A program made the position numbers and the translations under genes. Source: Nocardioides sp. L-11A (GTDB lineage Bacteria > Actinomycetota > Actinomycetes > Propionibacteriales > Nocardioidaceae). From it: a DNA stretch of 64,000 nt. Positions within the stretch are counted from its first letter, which is position 1. Every line of letters begins with the position of its first letter. Shown piece after piece: positions 29,818 through 38,557 of this stretch. The notes below the pieces were generated by a model. That model searched no databases. It saw nothing but the letters and a program-made list of their open reading frames with translations, and was not told the DNA's origin. The stretch spans positions 5,022,001 through 5,086,000 of the forward strand of contig CP124680.1 in assembly GCA_029961745.1 (NCBI GenBank), read 5' to 3'.

Positions 29818-29834
29818 CATTGTGCGGGACAATG
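29818..29834. promoter_or_regulatory. Inverted repeat CATTGT-N5-ACAATG between dacB and ppa
   Basis: A perfect 6-bp inverted repeat with a 5-base spacer lies in the 140-base divergent region, 31 bases from the dacB start. It could be an operator for either gene, but six-base arms are weak evidence. Confidence 0.3.
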
Positions 29835-29927
29835 ACGCGTACATCGGCGTCGGGCAGGTTCCAAAGCTCCCGCGAGCACGTCCCACGCCAGACCCTTTCC
29901 GGGCCGAGATTCGTGTGGAGGAAGCCA

Positions 29928-30419
29928 GTGCTGGAGTTCGACGTCCTCGTGGAGATCCCCAAGGGGAGCCGCAACAAGTACGAGGTCGACCACGAGACCG
30001 GGCGGATGCGTCTCGACCGGTTCCTCTTCACCTCGACGATGTACCCGGCCGACTACGGCTACATCGAGGACACCCTCGGCCAGGACGGCGACCCGCTCGA
30101 CGCTCTCGTCCTGCTCCAGGAGCCGACGTTCCCCGGTTGCCTCATCAAGTGCCGCGCGATCGGCATGTTCCGGATGACCGACGAGGCCGGCGGCGACGAC
30201 AAGGTCCTCTGCGTGCCCGCGGGCGACCCGCGCATGGAGCACCTGCGCGACATCAACCACGTGCCGAACTTCGACCGCCTCGAGATCCAGCACTTCTTCG
30301 AGGTCTACAAGGACCTCGAGCCCGGCAAGTCCGTCGAGGGTGCCGACTGGGTCGGCCGCACCGAGGCCGAGGCCGAGATCGTCGCCTCCTTCGAGCGGTT
30401 CAAGACCTCAGGCCACTGA
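29928..30419 (+). CDS. ppa: Inorganic diphosphatase
   Basis: This cytosolic family I pyrophosphatase hydrolyses pyrophosphate from biosynthesis. The 163 residues contain [14 protein letters not shown] near the N-terminus, [12 protein letters not shown], and the metal-binding signature [10 protein letters not shown], followed by [13 protein letters not shown]. The GTG at 29928 has GGAGG six bases upstream and gives the expected family length; an ATG at 29820 would add a 36-residue non-conserved tail. The dacB-ppa divergent pair matches M. tuberculosis Rv3627c-Rv3628. Confidence 0.96.
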   Translation: MLEFDVLVEIPKGSRNKYEVDHETGRMRLDRFLFTSTMYPADYGYIEDTLGQDGDPLDALVLLQEPTFPGCLIKCRAIGMFRMTDEAGGDDKVLCVPAGDPRMEHLRDINHVPNFDRLEIQHFFEVYKDLEPGKSVEGADWVGRTEAEAEIVASFERFKTSGH

Positions 30420-30424
30420 GCCTC

Positions 30425-30497
30425 GTTGAGTTTCCCCATCCTCGCCCTCGAGTTGCCACACGCCGGCCACTCGCGGGCGAGGATGCGGCAACTCAAC
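30425..30497. repeat. Inverted repeat with 23-bp arms between ppa and the methyltransferase gene
   Basis: The left arm at 30425 reads GTTGAGTTTCCCCATCCTCG and onward; the reverse complement of the right arm (30475-30497) reads GTTGAGTTGCCGCATCCTCG and onward, 21 of 23 identical. It lies at a convergent junction, six bases after the ppa stop, and probably acts as a terminator for both sides. Confidence 0.7.
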
Positions 30498-30537
30498 CGC
30501 GGGTTTGCGGCAAGTCAACGACGCCGGGCGGTCGCAC

Positions 30538-31221
30538 TCAGCCGCGCTTGACCCCTCGGAAGTAGGCGATCGCGCCACTCCGTTCGATCACCAGGTCGGC
30601 GACCCCCTCGCGGGCGAACCAGGTCTCGAGGTCGGCACTCGTGCAGCCGGGACCGAGCAGGCCCGCGACCCGGCCGGCCTGCCGCAGCGGCTCGAAGCGC
30701 AGTCCGGTGTCGTTGAGCAGCGCACTGCCGGTGAGGACGCCGCCCGGACGCAGCACCCGGCCCATCTCGGCCACGGCGCGCTCCGGGTCGGGGAAGCAGT
30801 GCAGGCCGGTGAAGGTGACGACCAGGTCGAAGGAGACGTCGTCGAACGGCAGGTCGCCGACGTCGGCGATCCGTGGCACGACCTGCTCTGCGACGCCGCG
30901 GCGCTCGGCCACCCGCAGGGTGCGGTCCAGCATCGTCTGCGCGATGTCGCCGGCGACGTACTCGACGCCCTGGCCGCGGCGCAGGCCGCGCAGGGCCACA
31001 CCGCCCCCGCAGGGGATGTCGAGGATCCGGCTCCCGGCGGGCTGCCGGCCGATCTCGTCGGCAGCACGGTAGAGCCGGCGCAGGTCGCTGTTGATGCCGA
31101 GCCGCCAGATCGCGCCGCCGGCGGTCGGGTGCTCGACGGTCCAGTCGTAGAACGACGCCCACAGGGGGTCGTCGGACCACCCGCCGAGTCCGGGCACGTG
31201 GGCCAGTGCGGAACGGATCAT
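30538..31221 (-). CDS. Class I SAM-dependent methyltransferase
   Basis: 227 residues of the UbiE/Coq5-like methyltransferase fold: RILDIPCGGGVALRGLRRG (about residues 65-83) as SAM motif I, VAGDIAQTMLDR as the acidic loop, and FDLVVTFTGLHCFPDP plus VLRPGG as motifs II and III. The substrate is unknown. Its ATG overlaps the stop of the acyl-CoA dehydrogenase gene (ATGA), so the two are cotranscribed and perhaps act on related lipid substrates. Confidence 0.87.
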   Translation of the reverse strand: MIRSALAHVPGLGGWSDDPLWASFYDWTVEHPTAGGAIWRLGINSDLRRLYRAADEIGRQPAGSRILDIPCGGGVALRGLRRGQGVEYVAGDIAQTMLDRTLRVAERRGVAEQVVPRIADVGDLPFDDVSFDLVVTFTGLHCFPDPERAVAEMGRVLRPGGVLTGSALLNDTGLRFEPLRQAGRVAGLLGPGCTSADLETWFAREGVADLVIERSGAIAYFRGVKRG

Positions 31222-33215
31222 GCCTCTCCTCGGAGGAGTGCCGGGGCGCGCAGGAGCTCCTCGGGTACGGCGAACGCGTCGACCAGGTCACGGGCGATCG
31301 GCCGGACCCGGCGGCACAGGTCGGCGACCTCGCGGGTGATCGCCTTCGAGCGCTGGGTGTTCAGCCGGCCGTGCTCGATGAACCAGCCGCGGTCGGCCTC
31401 GATGCCCGACAGCGCGTGCAGGTCGCACAGCAGGTTCAGGGTCAGCCGCAGGTCGCCGGCCTCCTCCGGCAGGGACGCGACCTTCGAGACGAAGGCCTCC
31501 AGGACCAGGCGCTCGACGTGGGCGCGGGCGGCCGCGATGACGTGGTCCTGCACCCGCGAGAAGACCTCGCCGGGGTTCATCCCCTCGTCGACGCCGCGCT
31601 TGAGCCGGCGGGCGACGCCGCCGATCAGGTGCTCCTCACGGAACCGGTACATCGCGAGGTGGTAGTTGGGATCGCGCAACCCGCTGTCGGTGTGCCACTC
31701 GTCGCTCCCGCCGCCGGGAAGGACGTCGCGGAGCTGCTCGAGCAGCCGGTGCACCCGGGTGCGCTCCAGCACGGTGTCGACCGCGAGTCCGGCGACGAAG
31801 CGCACCATCCCGAGCTGGTCGAGGTCGGAGAAGTCGCTGGCGTAGTCGGTCAACAGGCCCTTGCCGACCAGCTGCAGGAGGACGTGGTTGTCGCCCTCGA
31901 AGGTGGTGAAGACGTCGGTGTCGGCCTTGAGCGCGGCGAACCGGTTGACCGAGAGGTAGCCCGCGCCGCCACACGCCTCACGGCACTCCTGGATCGTGTC
32001 GGTCGCGTGCCAGGTGGTCAGCGCCTTGGTGCCCGCCGCCCGGGACTCCAGCAGCCGCCGGGTCTCCTCGTCGGTGCGGATGCCGGAGAAGACGTCGTGC
32101 AGCTCGCCGGCGAGCACCTCCTGGGCGAAGTGCAGCGCGTAGGTGCGGGCCAGTCGCGGGAAGAGCCGGCGCTGGTGCAGGCCGTAGTCGAGGAGCAGCT
32201 GCTCCTCGCCCTCGCCGCTGCCCTCGGCACCGGTCTCGAACTGCCGACGCAGCAGGCCGTAGCGCACGGCGATCGTCAGCGCCGTCTTCGCCGCGCTCAC
32301 CCCCGCCGCACCGACCGACACCCGCCCCTGCACCAGGGTGCCGAGCATGGTGAAGAACCGCCGGCCCGGGCTCTCGATGTCGCTGACGTACGTCCCGTCC
32401 TCGGTGACATCGGCGAACCGGTTGAGCAGGTTCTCCCGGGGCACCCGCACGGTGCCGTCGGGGTCGAACCAGATCCGGCCGTTGTCGACGCCGCCCAGGC
32501 CCATCTTGGCGCCGTCGTCCTCGATCCGGACCCCGGGCAGGGTGGCGCCGCTCTCGTCGCGCAGGGGTACGACGAGCGCGTGCACGCCGTGCCGCTCGCC
32601 GCTCACCTCCAGCTGGGCGAACACCACGGCGACCCGCGCATGGGCCGCGGCGTTGCCGATGTAGTCCTTGCCCGCCTCGGGCGTGGGCGTCGTGATGACG
32701 AAGGTGCCGGTCTCCGGGTCGTAGGTGGCGACGGTGCCGAGCGCCTGGACGTTGCTGCCGTGGCCGGTCTCGGTCATCGCGAAGCAGCCGAGCAGCCGGC
32801 CGGCGACCACGTCGGCCAGATAGGCGTCGTGGTGACGCTGGGTGCCGAGCTGCAGGATCGCGCCGCCGAACAGGCCGAACTGCACCCCGACCTTGACGAG
32901 CACCGACAGGTCGCCGTACGCGAGGGTCTCGAAGGCGGCGATCGAGGCGCCGATGTCGCCCCCGCCGCCGTACTCCTTCGGGAAGCCCATCGCCGCCGCG
33001 CCGGTGCCGGCCATCTCCAGCACCACCTCCAGGACCCGCTCACGGAACTCCGCGCGCGGCATCGTCTCGGCGTCCTCCAGCACGGAGGCGTAGGCCGGTA
33101 GCAGCTCGCGCACGGTGCGACGGACGTCGGCGTACCTGCCGTCGAGCAGGTCGGTCAGGGCGGCGACATCGACGCTCAGCTCCGGGGGCGCGGTCGCGGT
33201 GGACTCCTCGGCCAT
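31218..33215 (-). CDS. Acyl-CoA dehydrogenase / acyl-CoA oxidase family protein
   Basis: 665 residues, longer than the usual 380-400 of acyl-CoA dehydrogenases and close to acyl-CoA oxidases, with an extra C-terminal helical domain. The core has FPKEYGGGGDIGAS, FAMTETGHGSNVQALGT (flavin-binding signature), GAKMGLGGVDNGRIWFD, QLLLDYGLHQRRLFP and CGGAGYLSVNRFAALKADTD. It oxidises an acyl-CoA at the alpha-beta bond using FAD. Chain-length preference cannot be read from sequence. The ATG at 33215 has a leaderless TAGGTT six bases upstream. The downstream methyltransferase gene overlaps its stop. Confidence 0.88.
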   Translation of the reverse strand: MAEESTATAPPELSVDVAALTDLLDGRYADVRRTVRELLPAYASVLEDAETMPRAEFRERVLEVVLEMAGTGAAAMGFPKEYGGGGDIGASIAAFETLAYGDLSVLVKVGVQFGLFGGAILQLGTQRHHDAYLADVVAGRLLGCFAMTETGHGSNVQALGTVATYDPETGTFVITTPTPEAGKDYIGNAAAHARVAVVFAQLEVSGERHGVHALVVPLRDESGATLPGVRIEDDGAKMGLGGVDNGRIWFDPDGTVRVPRENLLNRFADVTEDGTYVSDIESPGRRFFTMLGTLVQGRVSVGAAGVSAAKTALTIAVRYGLLRRQFETGAEGSGEGEEQLLLDYGLHQRRLFPRLARTYALHFAQEVLAGELHDVFSGIRTDEETRRLLESRAAGTKALTTWHATDTIQECREACGGAGYLSVNRFAALKADTDVFTTFEGDNHVLLQLVGKGLLTDYASDFSDLDQLGMVRFVAGLAVDTVLERTRVHRLLEQLRDVLPGGGSDEWHTDSGLRDPNYHLAMYRFREEHLIGGVARRLKRGVDEGMNPGEVFSRVQDHVIAAARAHVERLVLEAFVSKVASLPEEAGDLRLTLNLLCDLHALSGIEADRGWFIEHGRLNTQRSKAITREVADLCRRVRPIARDLVDAFAVPEELLRAPALLRGEA

Positions 33216-33221
33216 GGTGCG

Positions 33222-33227
33222 AACCTA
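33222..33227 (-). promoter_or_regulatory. -10 element (TAGGTT) of the acyl-CoA dehydrogenase gene
   Basis: It lies six bases before the ATG at 33215, consistent with a leaderless mRNA. Confidence 0.45.
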
Positions 33228-33253
33228 GTGGATCGGCGCGACGGGGAGGACGG

Positions 33254-34519
33254 TCAGGGCCGCGCGAAGAAGTCCGGGGTGCGCCAGTAGTCGATCGACT
33301 CCTCGCTGACCGGACGCCCGGTGCGCGGGGCGTGGATGATCCGGCCGTCGCCGGCGTAGAGGGCGACGTGGAAGATCGAGCCCGGCCCGCCGTCGGACCA
33401 GAAGACCAGGTCGCCGGGTCGCAGCTGGTCGCGGCTGATCGGCGTGGACTGCTCGTACTGGGCGACGGAGTAGTGCGGCAGGCTCTTCCCAGCCACCGCC
33501 CACGCCTTCGCGACGAGCCCGGAGCAGTCCCAGGAGCTCGGGCCCGCCGCGCCCCAGCGATAGGGCTCGCCGAGCTGGGCGCGGGCGAAGGCGATGACCG
33601 CCTGCGCGTCGCCCGCGGGGGCGGGCGGGGTGACCGGGGCGGCCGGGGCGTCGGGCTTCGGCTGCCGGCCGCCGGGGTCGTCCTGGGCGGCCTGGGCGGC
33701 CTGGGCCGCAGCCGCTGCCTGCGCGGCGGCCTCGGCGTCGACCGCGGCCTGATGCGCGCGGGCGACGGACACGCTCACCCCCTGGAGCCGGGCCAGCCGC
33801 TGCACCAGCCGGGTACGACGGGCCTCGATCCGCTCGGTGACCGCGGCCGCGTCGCCGACGGCAGCGCGGGCGGCGTCGCGTGCGGCCCGCGCGTCGGCGA
33901 GCGCCGTCGCGGCCCGGTCGGAGGCCGCGGAGGCCTCGGCCGACGCGGTGGCGGCGGCATCGGCCGCGTCGACGTAGGCGATCCGGCGCTGGTCGAACAG
34001 CGACTGCACGTAGTCGCTGGCGGCCGACTCCTCGAGCAGGGTGTCGATGCCGTCGGCGTCGACGAGCGCCGTCACCACCGACATCTCCAGGCCCAGGCCC
34101 TGGGCGGTGATCACCGCGGCGCGGAACGCCGCCTTGTGCGCGGTCAGGGTCTGCTCCGCCGCGGCGGCGTCGGCGGCCGCCTGCCGCGCGGCGACCCGGG
34201 CGGTGCGAGCCGCCCAGCGGGCGCCGTTCCATGCCTCGGTCGCCTTCGCGGCGCGGACGGTCGCGGCGTCCAGCCGGGCCGCGGCCTCGGTCAGCCGCTG
34301 CCGGATCGCGGCGACATCGCTCTTCGCGGCACCGGCTCGCTCCTGGGCCGCCTGCACATCCGCGGCGCTCGGGGCACTCGGGGCACTCGGGGCACTCGGG
34401 GTGGCCGGGGTGGCCGGGACGGCCGGGTCGGCGGGCGGGTCCGCCTGGGCCCCGGGGACGCAGACCACCGCCGTCACGACGAGGGCGAGCAGTCCGGAAC
34501 CGAGGCTGGGAGAACGCAC
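33254..34519 (-). CDS. NlpC/P60 family cell-wall peptidase with coiled coil
   Basis: 421 residues: a signal peptide ([19 protein letters not shown]), a Pro/Ala/Ser linker with short repeats of SAP and PAT, a long Ala-rich coiled coil (about residues 50-270), another Pro-rich linker, and a C-terminal NlpC/P60 domain. The catalytic Cys is in WDCSGLVAKAW, the His in SIFHVALYAGDG, and the third residue probably a His shortly after. This is the RipA/CwlO type of secreted peptidoglycan hydrolase, in which the coil regulates activity. The GTG at 34519 is chosen because TACGGT lies seven bases upstream; an alternative GTG is three codons earlier. Confidence 0.9.
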   Translation of the reverse strand: MRSPSLGSGLLALVVTAVVCVPGAQADPPADPAVPATPATPSAPSAPSAPSAADVQAAQERAGAAKSDVAAIRQRLTEAAARLDAATVRAAKATEAWNGARWAARTARVAARQAAADAAAAEQTLTAHKAAFRAAVITAQGLGLEMSVVTALVDADGIDTLLEESAASDYVQSLFDQRRIAYVDAADAAATASAEASAASDRAATALADARAARDAARAAVGDAAAVTERIEARRTRLVQRLARLQGVSVSVARAHQAAVDAEAAAQAAAAAQAAQAAQDDPGGRQPKPDAPAAPVTPPAPAGDAQAVIAFARAQLGEPYRWGAAGPSSWDCSGLVAKAWAVAGKSLPHYSVAQYEQSTPISRDQLRPGDLVFWSDGGPGSIFHVALYAGDGRIIHAPRTGRPVSEESIDYWRTPDFFARP

Positions 34520-34810
34520 TTGCGTCACCGTAGTGCTCTTTCGTCACATCCGAAACAAAAATCTCAGAAATCTCACGTGCCAACGGCGTGTCGACTTGCG
34601 AACTACACCGATGTAGTTCTCGAACTTCGCTACCGCCGAGGTCACGGCGGGAACGCCGCCGGAGGAGGCGCAGGGAGCGAGGAACGAGCGACCGGAGCCG
34701 ACGAGAGCGGCGCTTTGCGCCGTGCCGACGCACAGGCGGGATCTACGCAGGCCAACCGCGCGCGCGGCAGCGCGGCGCGAGGAACGAGCGACGCGCTCGC
34801 GCCATCAGAC
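34520..34810. other. Intergenic region between the NlpC/P60 gene and the PAP2 gene
   Basis: This stretch of 291 bases has an AT-richer part next to the NlpC/P60 start with its TACGGT -10 (34527-34532). Further right, an exact 16-bp direct repeat (GCGAGGAACGAGCGAC) sits at 34677 and 34777, exactly 100 bases apart. No gene is apparent. Confidence 0.5.
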
Positions 34811-35887
34811 TCAGTCGATGTCGACGGGGACCTTGGACGTGGTCGTCGTGGGATGCGAGTGCAGATGTCGGTCGAACTTCTGGCCGCTGGCGATGCCGCC
34901 GACGTAGAAGGCGACGATCGCGATGGCGATGCCGGCGAGGTCGTCGGCGACGTAGTGCCAGCCGAAGTACAGCGTGGCGATCACGGTGAGGCCGAAGTTG
35001 ACCCAGAAGATCCACTTGAGCAGCTTCGAGTGCAGCGTGTACTGCACCATCAGCGCGATCAGCAGCGTGATCGCCGTGTGCAGGCTGGCGAAGCCGGCGA
35101 TCGAGTTCACCGATTGGGTCGCTCCGCCGTAGAGCACGTTGCCGCGTGCGTTGACGATGCTGTCCATCAGGTCCGTCGTGCCGGTGTGCGCGAGCGAGGT
35201 GTACTCCGGCCAGAACGCGATGCCCGGGCCGAGGGTCGGCAGCAGGTAGTAGGACAGCGTGCCGAGCGACCAGGCCAGGCACTGCGAGGTCACGAACCAG
35301 TAGCCGAAGGACAGGTTGCGCGACCACACCAGCCAGGCGGTCAGGCCGAGCGGCACCAGCGGCAGGAACATCAGGTAGATCGGCGACAGGACGTGCGCCG
35401 TGAGGCTGGTGCCGAAGACCGCGTGCAGTACGTCGCTCGGGTCGTGCCCGAAGAACATGACCCGGTCCATGATGTGCAGCTCGCGGTCGTAGGACAGCGC
35501 CTTGACCACGCCGGGCTCGGCATCGGGGTCCGAGCGCACGAACGGCAGGAACGACTTGAGGTTCCGGTAGCTGACGTAGGTGAGGTAGAAGCTGATGACG
35601 CCGATCGCGACCAGCGTCGCGCGCTCCTTGGTCCAGTGCGTCTTCAGCCGCTCCCGCACGACCGGGACCACCCGGCTGGGACGCCCGTGGGCCTTCCACA
35701 GCGCCAGGGGCAGCAGGTCGAGCAGCAGGGCGCCGAAGAGGAGCAGCGGCAACCGGATGTACGACGGACCCAGGAAGCTCCCCTCCGGGTCGAGAAGCCG
35801 GCGATCGAGCTTCCACGCGGTGAAGACAGCGAGGCCCAGCATGAGCGCGGCCGTGCCGATGAGAAGGGTGTAGGCGCGGCGATACAC
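34811..35887 (-). CDS. PAP2-family integral membrane protein (AUR1/inositolphosphotransferase-like)
   Basis: 358 residues with about six membrane helices. The PAP2-type motifs are FASLHTAITLL (in place of the usual SGHT) near residue 260 and FGWHYVADDLAG, with catalytic His and Asp, near residue 313. Such proteins move or remove phosphorylated head groups of membrane lipids. The GTG at 35887 lies ten bases after the thiQ stop, so this gene is the last of the riboswitch-led thiamine import operon; no thiamine role of the family is known to me. Upstream in-frame reading to 36274 is the antisense of thiQ sequence and is rejected. Confidence 0.8.
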   Translation of the reverse strand: MYRRAYTLLIGTAALMLGLAVFTAWKLDRRLLDPEGSFLGPSYIRLPLLLFGALLLDLLPLALWKAHGRPSRVVPVVRERLKTHWTKERATLVAIGVISFYLTYVSYRNLKSFLPFVRSDPDAEPGVVKALSYDRELHIMDRVMFFGHDPSDVLHAVFGTSLTAHVLSPIYLMFLPLVPLGLTAWLVWSRNLSFGYWFVTSQCLAWSLGTLSYYLLPTLGPGIAFWPEYTSLAHTGTTDLMDSIVNARGNVLYGGATQSVNSIAGFASLHTAITLLIALMVQYTLHSKLLKWIFWVNFGLTVIATLYFGWHYVADDLAGIAIAIVAFYVGGIASGQKFDRHLHSHPTTTTSKVPVDID

Positions 35888-35897
35888 CCGAGGGATC

Positions 35898-36923
35898 CTA
35901 CGGTGCGCCGCCAGCCGGGTCGGTGGCAGCGCCCGGCAGGACGGCGATCGCGTGCGCTTCGACACGTACGACGACAGGTCGGCCCGGCTCCGTGACCCAC
36001 CCCGGCGCGCCCACGGCGTCCAGGTCGCCGACGCCCTCGACCGACACCACGAGCCGGCCGGCGTCGGGGGCCGGGCGGAAGCTGCGGACCACGGCCGGGA
36101 TCCCGCCCGGGCCGTCGCCGGCCAGCACGGCGGAGGGGCGCAACGCCACCGCGCCCGGGGCCGGCGGCAGTCCGGCGCGCCGCAGCAGGGCCGCGGCGGC
36201 CGCCCCCTCCAGCACCCGGCCGTAGCCGAGGAAGAGCGCGGTGTCGGCATCGACCGGATGCGCCCACACGTCACCGGTGGCGCCCTCCTGGACGATGCGT
36301 CCGGCCCGCATCACGGCCAGCCGGTCGGCCACCGCGAAGGCCTCGTCCTGGTCGTGGGTGACCAGCAGCGCCGTCGTACCGGACTCGACGAGGATGCGGC
36401 GCAGGTCGGCGGCCAGCCGGCCGCGCAGGCCGCTGTCGAGGGCGCTGAGCGGCTCGTCGAGCAGCAGCAGCCGGGGCCGCGCCGCGAGCGAGCGGGCCAG
36501 CGCGACCCGCTGTCGCTCGCCCCCGGACAGGGTGCGGGGCAGGCGATCGGCGTACCCACCGAGGCCCACGAGGTCGAGCAGGTCGGCGACCTCGGTGCGG
36601 ACGGCGGACCGGGAGCCGCCCTGCAGGCGGCGGGCGTAGCCGACATTGCGGGCCACGGTGAGATGGTCGAAGAGCTGGCCGTCCTGGAACATCAGCGCGA
36701 ACCCGCGCCGGTGGGTGGGCGTGCCGGCGAGATCGGCGCCATCCCACGCGATCCGGCCCGCGGCGAGCGGCTCGAGACCGGCGACGGCCCGCAGCAGGGT
36801 CGACTTCCCGCAGCCCGACGGACCGAGGACGGCGAGCACGGCCCCGTCCGCGACGTTCAGGTCGACGTGGTCGACGACCGTGGTCCCGTCGAACGCGACG
36901 GCGACCCCCTGCAGATCGAGCAT
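35898..36923 (-). CDS. thiQ: Thiamine-type ABC transporter ATP-binding protein
   Basis: 341 residues. Residues 1-215 are the ATPase: Walker A GPSGCGKSTLL, signature LSGGERQRVALARSL, Walker B LLLLDEPLSALD and the H-loop LLVTHDQDEAF. The remaining 120 residues form a TOBE-like regulatory tail (VSVEGVGDLDAVGAPGW). It powers the import system encoded by the two genes upstream. Its ATG overlaps the permease stop by one base (TGATG). The thiamine assignment comes from the TPP riboswitch heading the operon and the similarity of the binding protein to ThiB; the ATPase alone could not be assigned. Confidence 0.88.
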   Translation of the reverse strand: MLDLQGVAVAFDGTTVVDHVDLNVADGAVLAVLGPSGCGKSTLLRAVAGLEPLAAGRIAWDGADLAGTPTHRRGFALMFQDGQLFDHLTVARNVGYARRLQGGSRSAVRTEVADLLDLVGLGGYADRLPRTLSGGERQRVALARSLAARPRLLLLDEPLSALDSGLRGRLAADLRRILVESGTTALLVTHDQDEAFAVADRLAVMRAGRIVQEGATGDVWAHPVDADTALFLGYGRVLEGAAAAALLRRAGLPPAPGAVALRPSAVLAGDGPGGIPAVVRSFRPAPDAGRLVVSVEGVGDLDAVGAPGWVTEPGRPVVVRVEAHAIAVLPGAATDPAGGAP

Positions 36924-38557
36924 CACCAGGCTCCTACTCCCGGCACACGCAGCCGTTCGACGACGAGGATGACACCGGCGGTGACGGCGGCGAGCACCAC
37001 CGAGGCAGCCATCGCGGTGCCGTAGTTGAGGGCGCCGGGATGGCCGAGCAGACGGTAGATCACGACCGGCAGGGTCGGCTCCGCGGGGCGCACGATGAAC
37101 GAGGTGGCGCCGAACTCCCCCAGCGAGACCGCGAACGCGAAGCCCGCGGCGGCCAGCAGCGGCCGCCAGACGACGGCGAGGTCGACCGTCAGCAGGGTGC
37201 GCACCGGACCCGCGCCGAGCGACGCGGCGGCCTGGCGCTGGCGGTCGTCGATGCCCGCGAGCACCGGCACCAGCACCCGGACCACGAGCGGCAGCGCCAC
37301 CAGCGCCTGGGCGATCGGCACCAGCACCGGGCTGGCCCGTAGATCCAGCGGGGGCTGGTCGAGGGCGATCAGGAAGCCGAAGCCGAGCGTCACGGCCGAG
37401 ACCCCCAACGGGAGCATGAAGAGGCCGTCGAGCACCGCCCGGGCCCGCCGCCCTGCGCGGGTGCGGACGGTGCGCGTCACCACGAAGGCCACGATGAGGC
37501 CCAGCGACAGCGACATCCAGGTGGCGTCCAGCGCGATCCGGAGCGAGGCCGCGAGGGCGTCGGTGACCGAGACCTGGAGCAGGCCGTCGGCCGATCCGGC
37601 GAGCGCGCGATAGTGCGCGAGCGTCCAGTGGCCGTCGCGGCGCACCGAGCCGACCAGCAGCGCCAGCACCGGCAGCGCAACCAGTCCGAGCGTCATCAGG
37701 GTCACCGCCAGGGCCGGGGCGTCGCGCCACCGTGGCCGCGCCGGGGCGGCCGCGACCCGCCGCACCGTCGGGTCCGGTACGGCGCGCAGCCGGCCCACCA
37801 CGACGAGCAGGACGACGACCGCCAGCATCTGCACGAGCGAGAGCGCCGCCGCGGCGGGCAGGTCGAGCAGGTCGGCGGTGAGCAGGTAGATCTCCGTCTC
37901 CACCGACGAGTAGCGCACGCCGCCGAGGACGAGCACCACACCGAACGCCGTCGCGCAGAACAGGAAGACCACGCTCGCCGCGGACACGATCGCGGGCCGC
38001 AGCGCCGGGAGGGTGACCGTGCGGAACACCTGGGCCGGCGTCGCCCCCAGCGCCGCCGCGGCCTCGGCCGGGCGCCGGTCCAGGCCCTCCCAGGCCGCAC
38101 CCACGGTCCGGATCACCACCGCCACGTTGAAGAAGACCAGGCCGATCAGGATCGCGGCCGGGGTGCCGTCGAGGCCGAGGACGCCCAGCGGACCCGCGTC
38201 GGCGATCAGCTCACGCACCGCCAGGCCGACCACGACGGTGGGCAGCACGAAGGGCACCAGCAGCGCAGTGCGGACCAGCGCCCGGCCGGGGAAGCGCAGC
38301 CGGTGCAGGACGTACGCCGCCGGCAGGCCGAGCAGCACGGCGACCGTCGTGGCGACGGTGCTCGTCCAGACCGTGAACCACAGCACCCGCCCCGTGCGGG
38401 GGCGGCGCAGCACGTCGAGCACCGCGCCGGGGTCGAACGATCCGTCCGGCCACACGCCCCGTTGGAGCATGGCGCCGACGGGCAGCACGAAGAAGACGCC
38501 GACGACGGCGACCGGGACCGCGGCGAGCAGCCCCAGGCCCAGTCGCCGGACCATCAT
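36923..38557 (-). CDS. thiP: Thiamine-type ABC transporter permease (two fused permease units)
   Basis: 544 residues with about twelve membrane helices in two homologous halves. Each half carries an EAA-type cytoplasmic loop: EAAAALGATPAQVFRTVTLP near residue 180 and QAAASLGAGPVRTLLTVDL near residue 455. This duplicated layout is that of ThiP-type permeases. The ATG at 38557 overlaps the thiB stop (ATGATG) and the stop overlaps the thiQ start. It is part of the riboswitch-led thiB-thiP-thiQ operon. Confidence 0.88.
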   Translation of the reverse strand: MMVRRLGLGLLAAVPVAVVGVFFVLPVGAMLQRGVWPDGSFDPGAVLDVLRRPRTGRVLWFTVWTSTVATTVAVLLGLPAAYVLHRLRFPGRALVRTALLVPFVLPTVVVGLAVRELIADAGPLGVLGLDGTPAAILIGLVFFNVAVVIRTVGAAWEGLDRRPAEAAAALGATPAQVFRTVTLPALRPAIVSAASVVFLFCATAFGVVLVLGGVRYSSVETEIYLLTADLLDLPAAAALSLVQMLAVVVLLVVVGRLRAVPDPTVRRVAAAPARPRWRDAPALAVTLMTLGLVALPVLALLVGSVRRDGHWTLAHYRALAGSADGLLQVSVTDALAASLRIALDATWMSLSLGLIVAFVVTRTVRTRAGRRARAVLDGLFMLPLGVSAVTLGFGFLIALDQPPLDLRASPVLVPIAQALVALPLVVRVLVPVLAGIDDRQRQAAASLGAGPVRTLLTVDLAVVWRPLLAAAGFAFAVSLGEFGATSFIVRPAEPTLPVVIYRLLGHPGALNYGTAMAASVVLAAVTAGVILVVERLRVPGVGAW

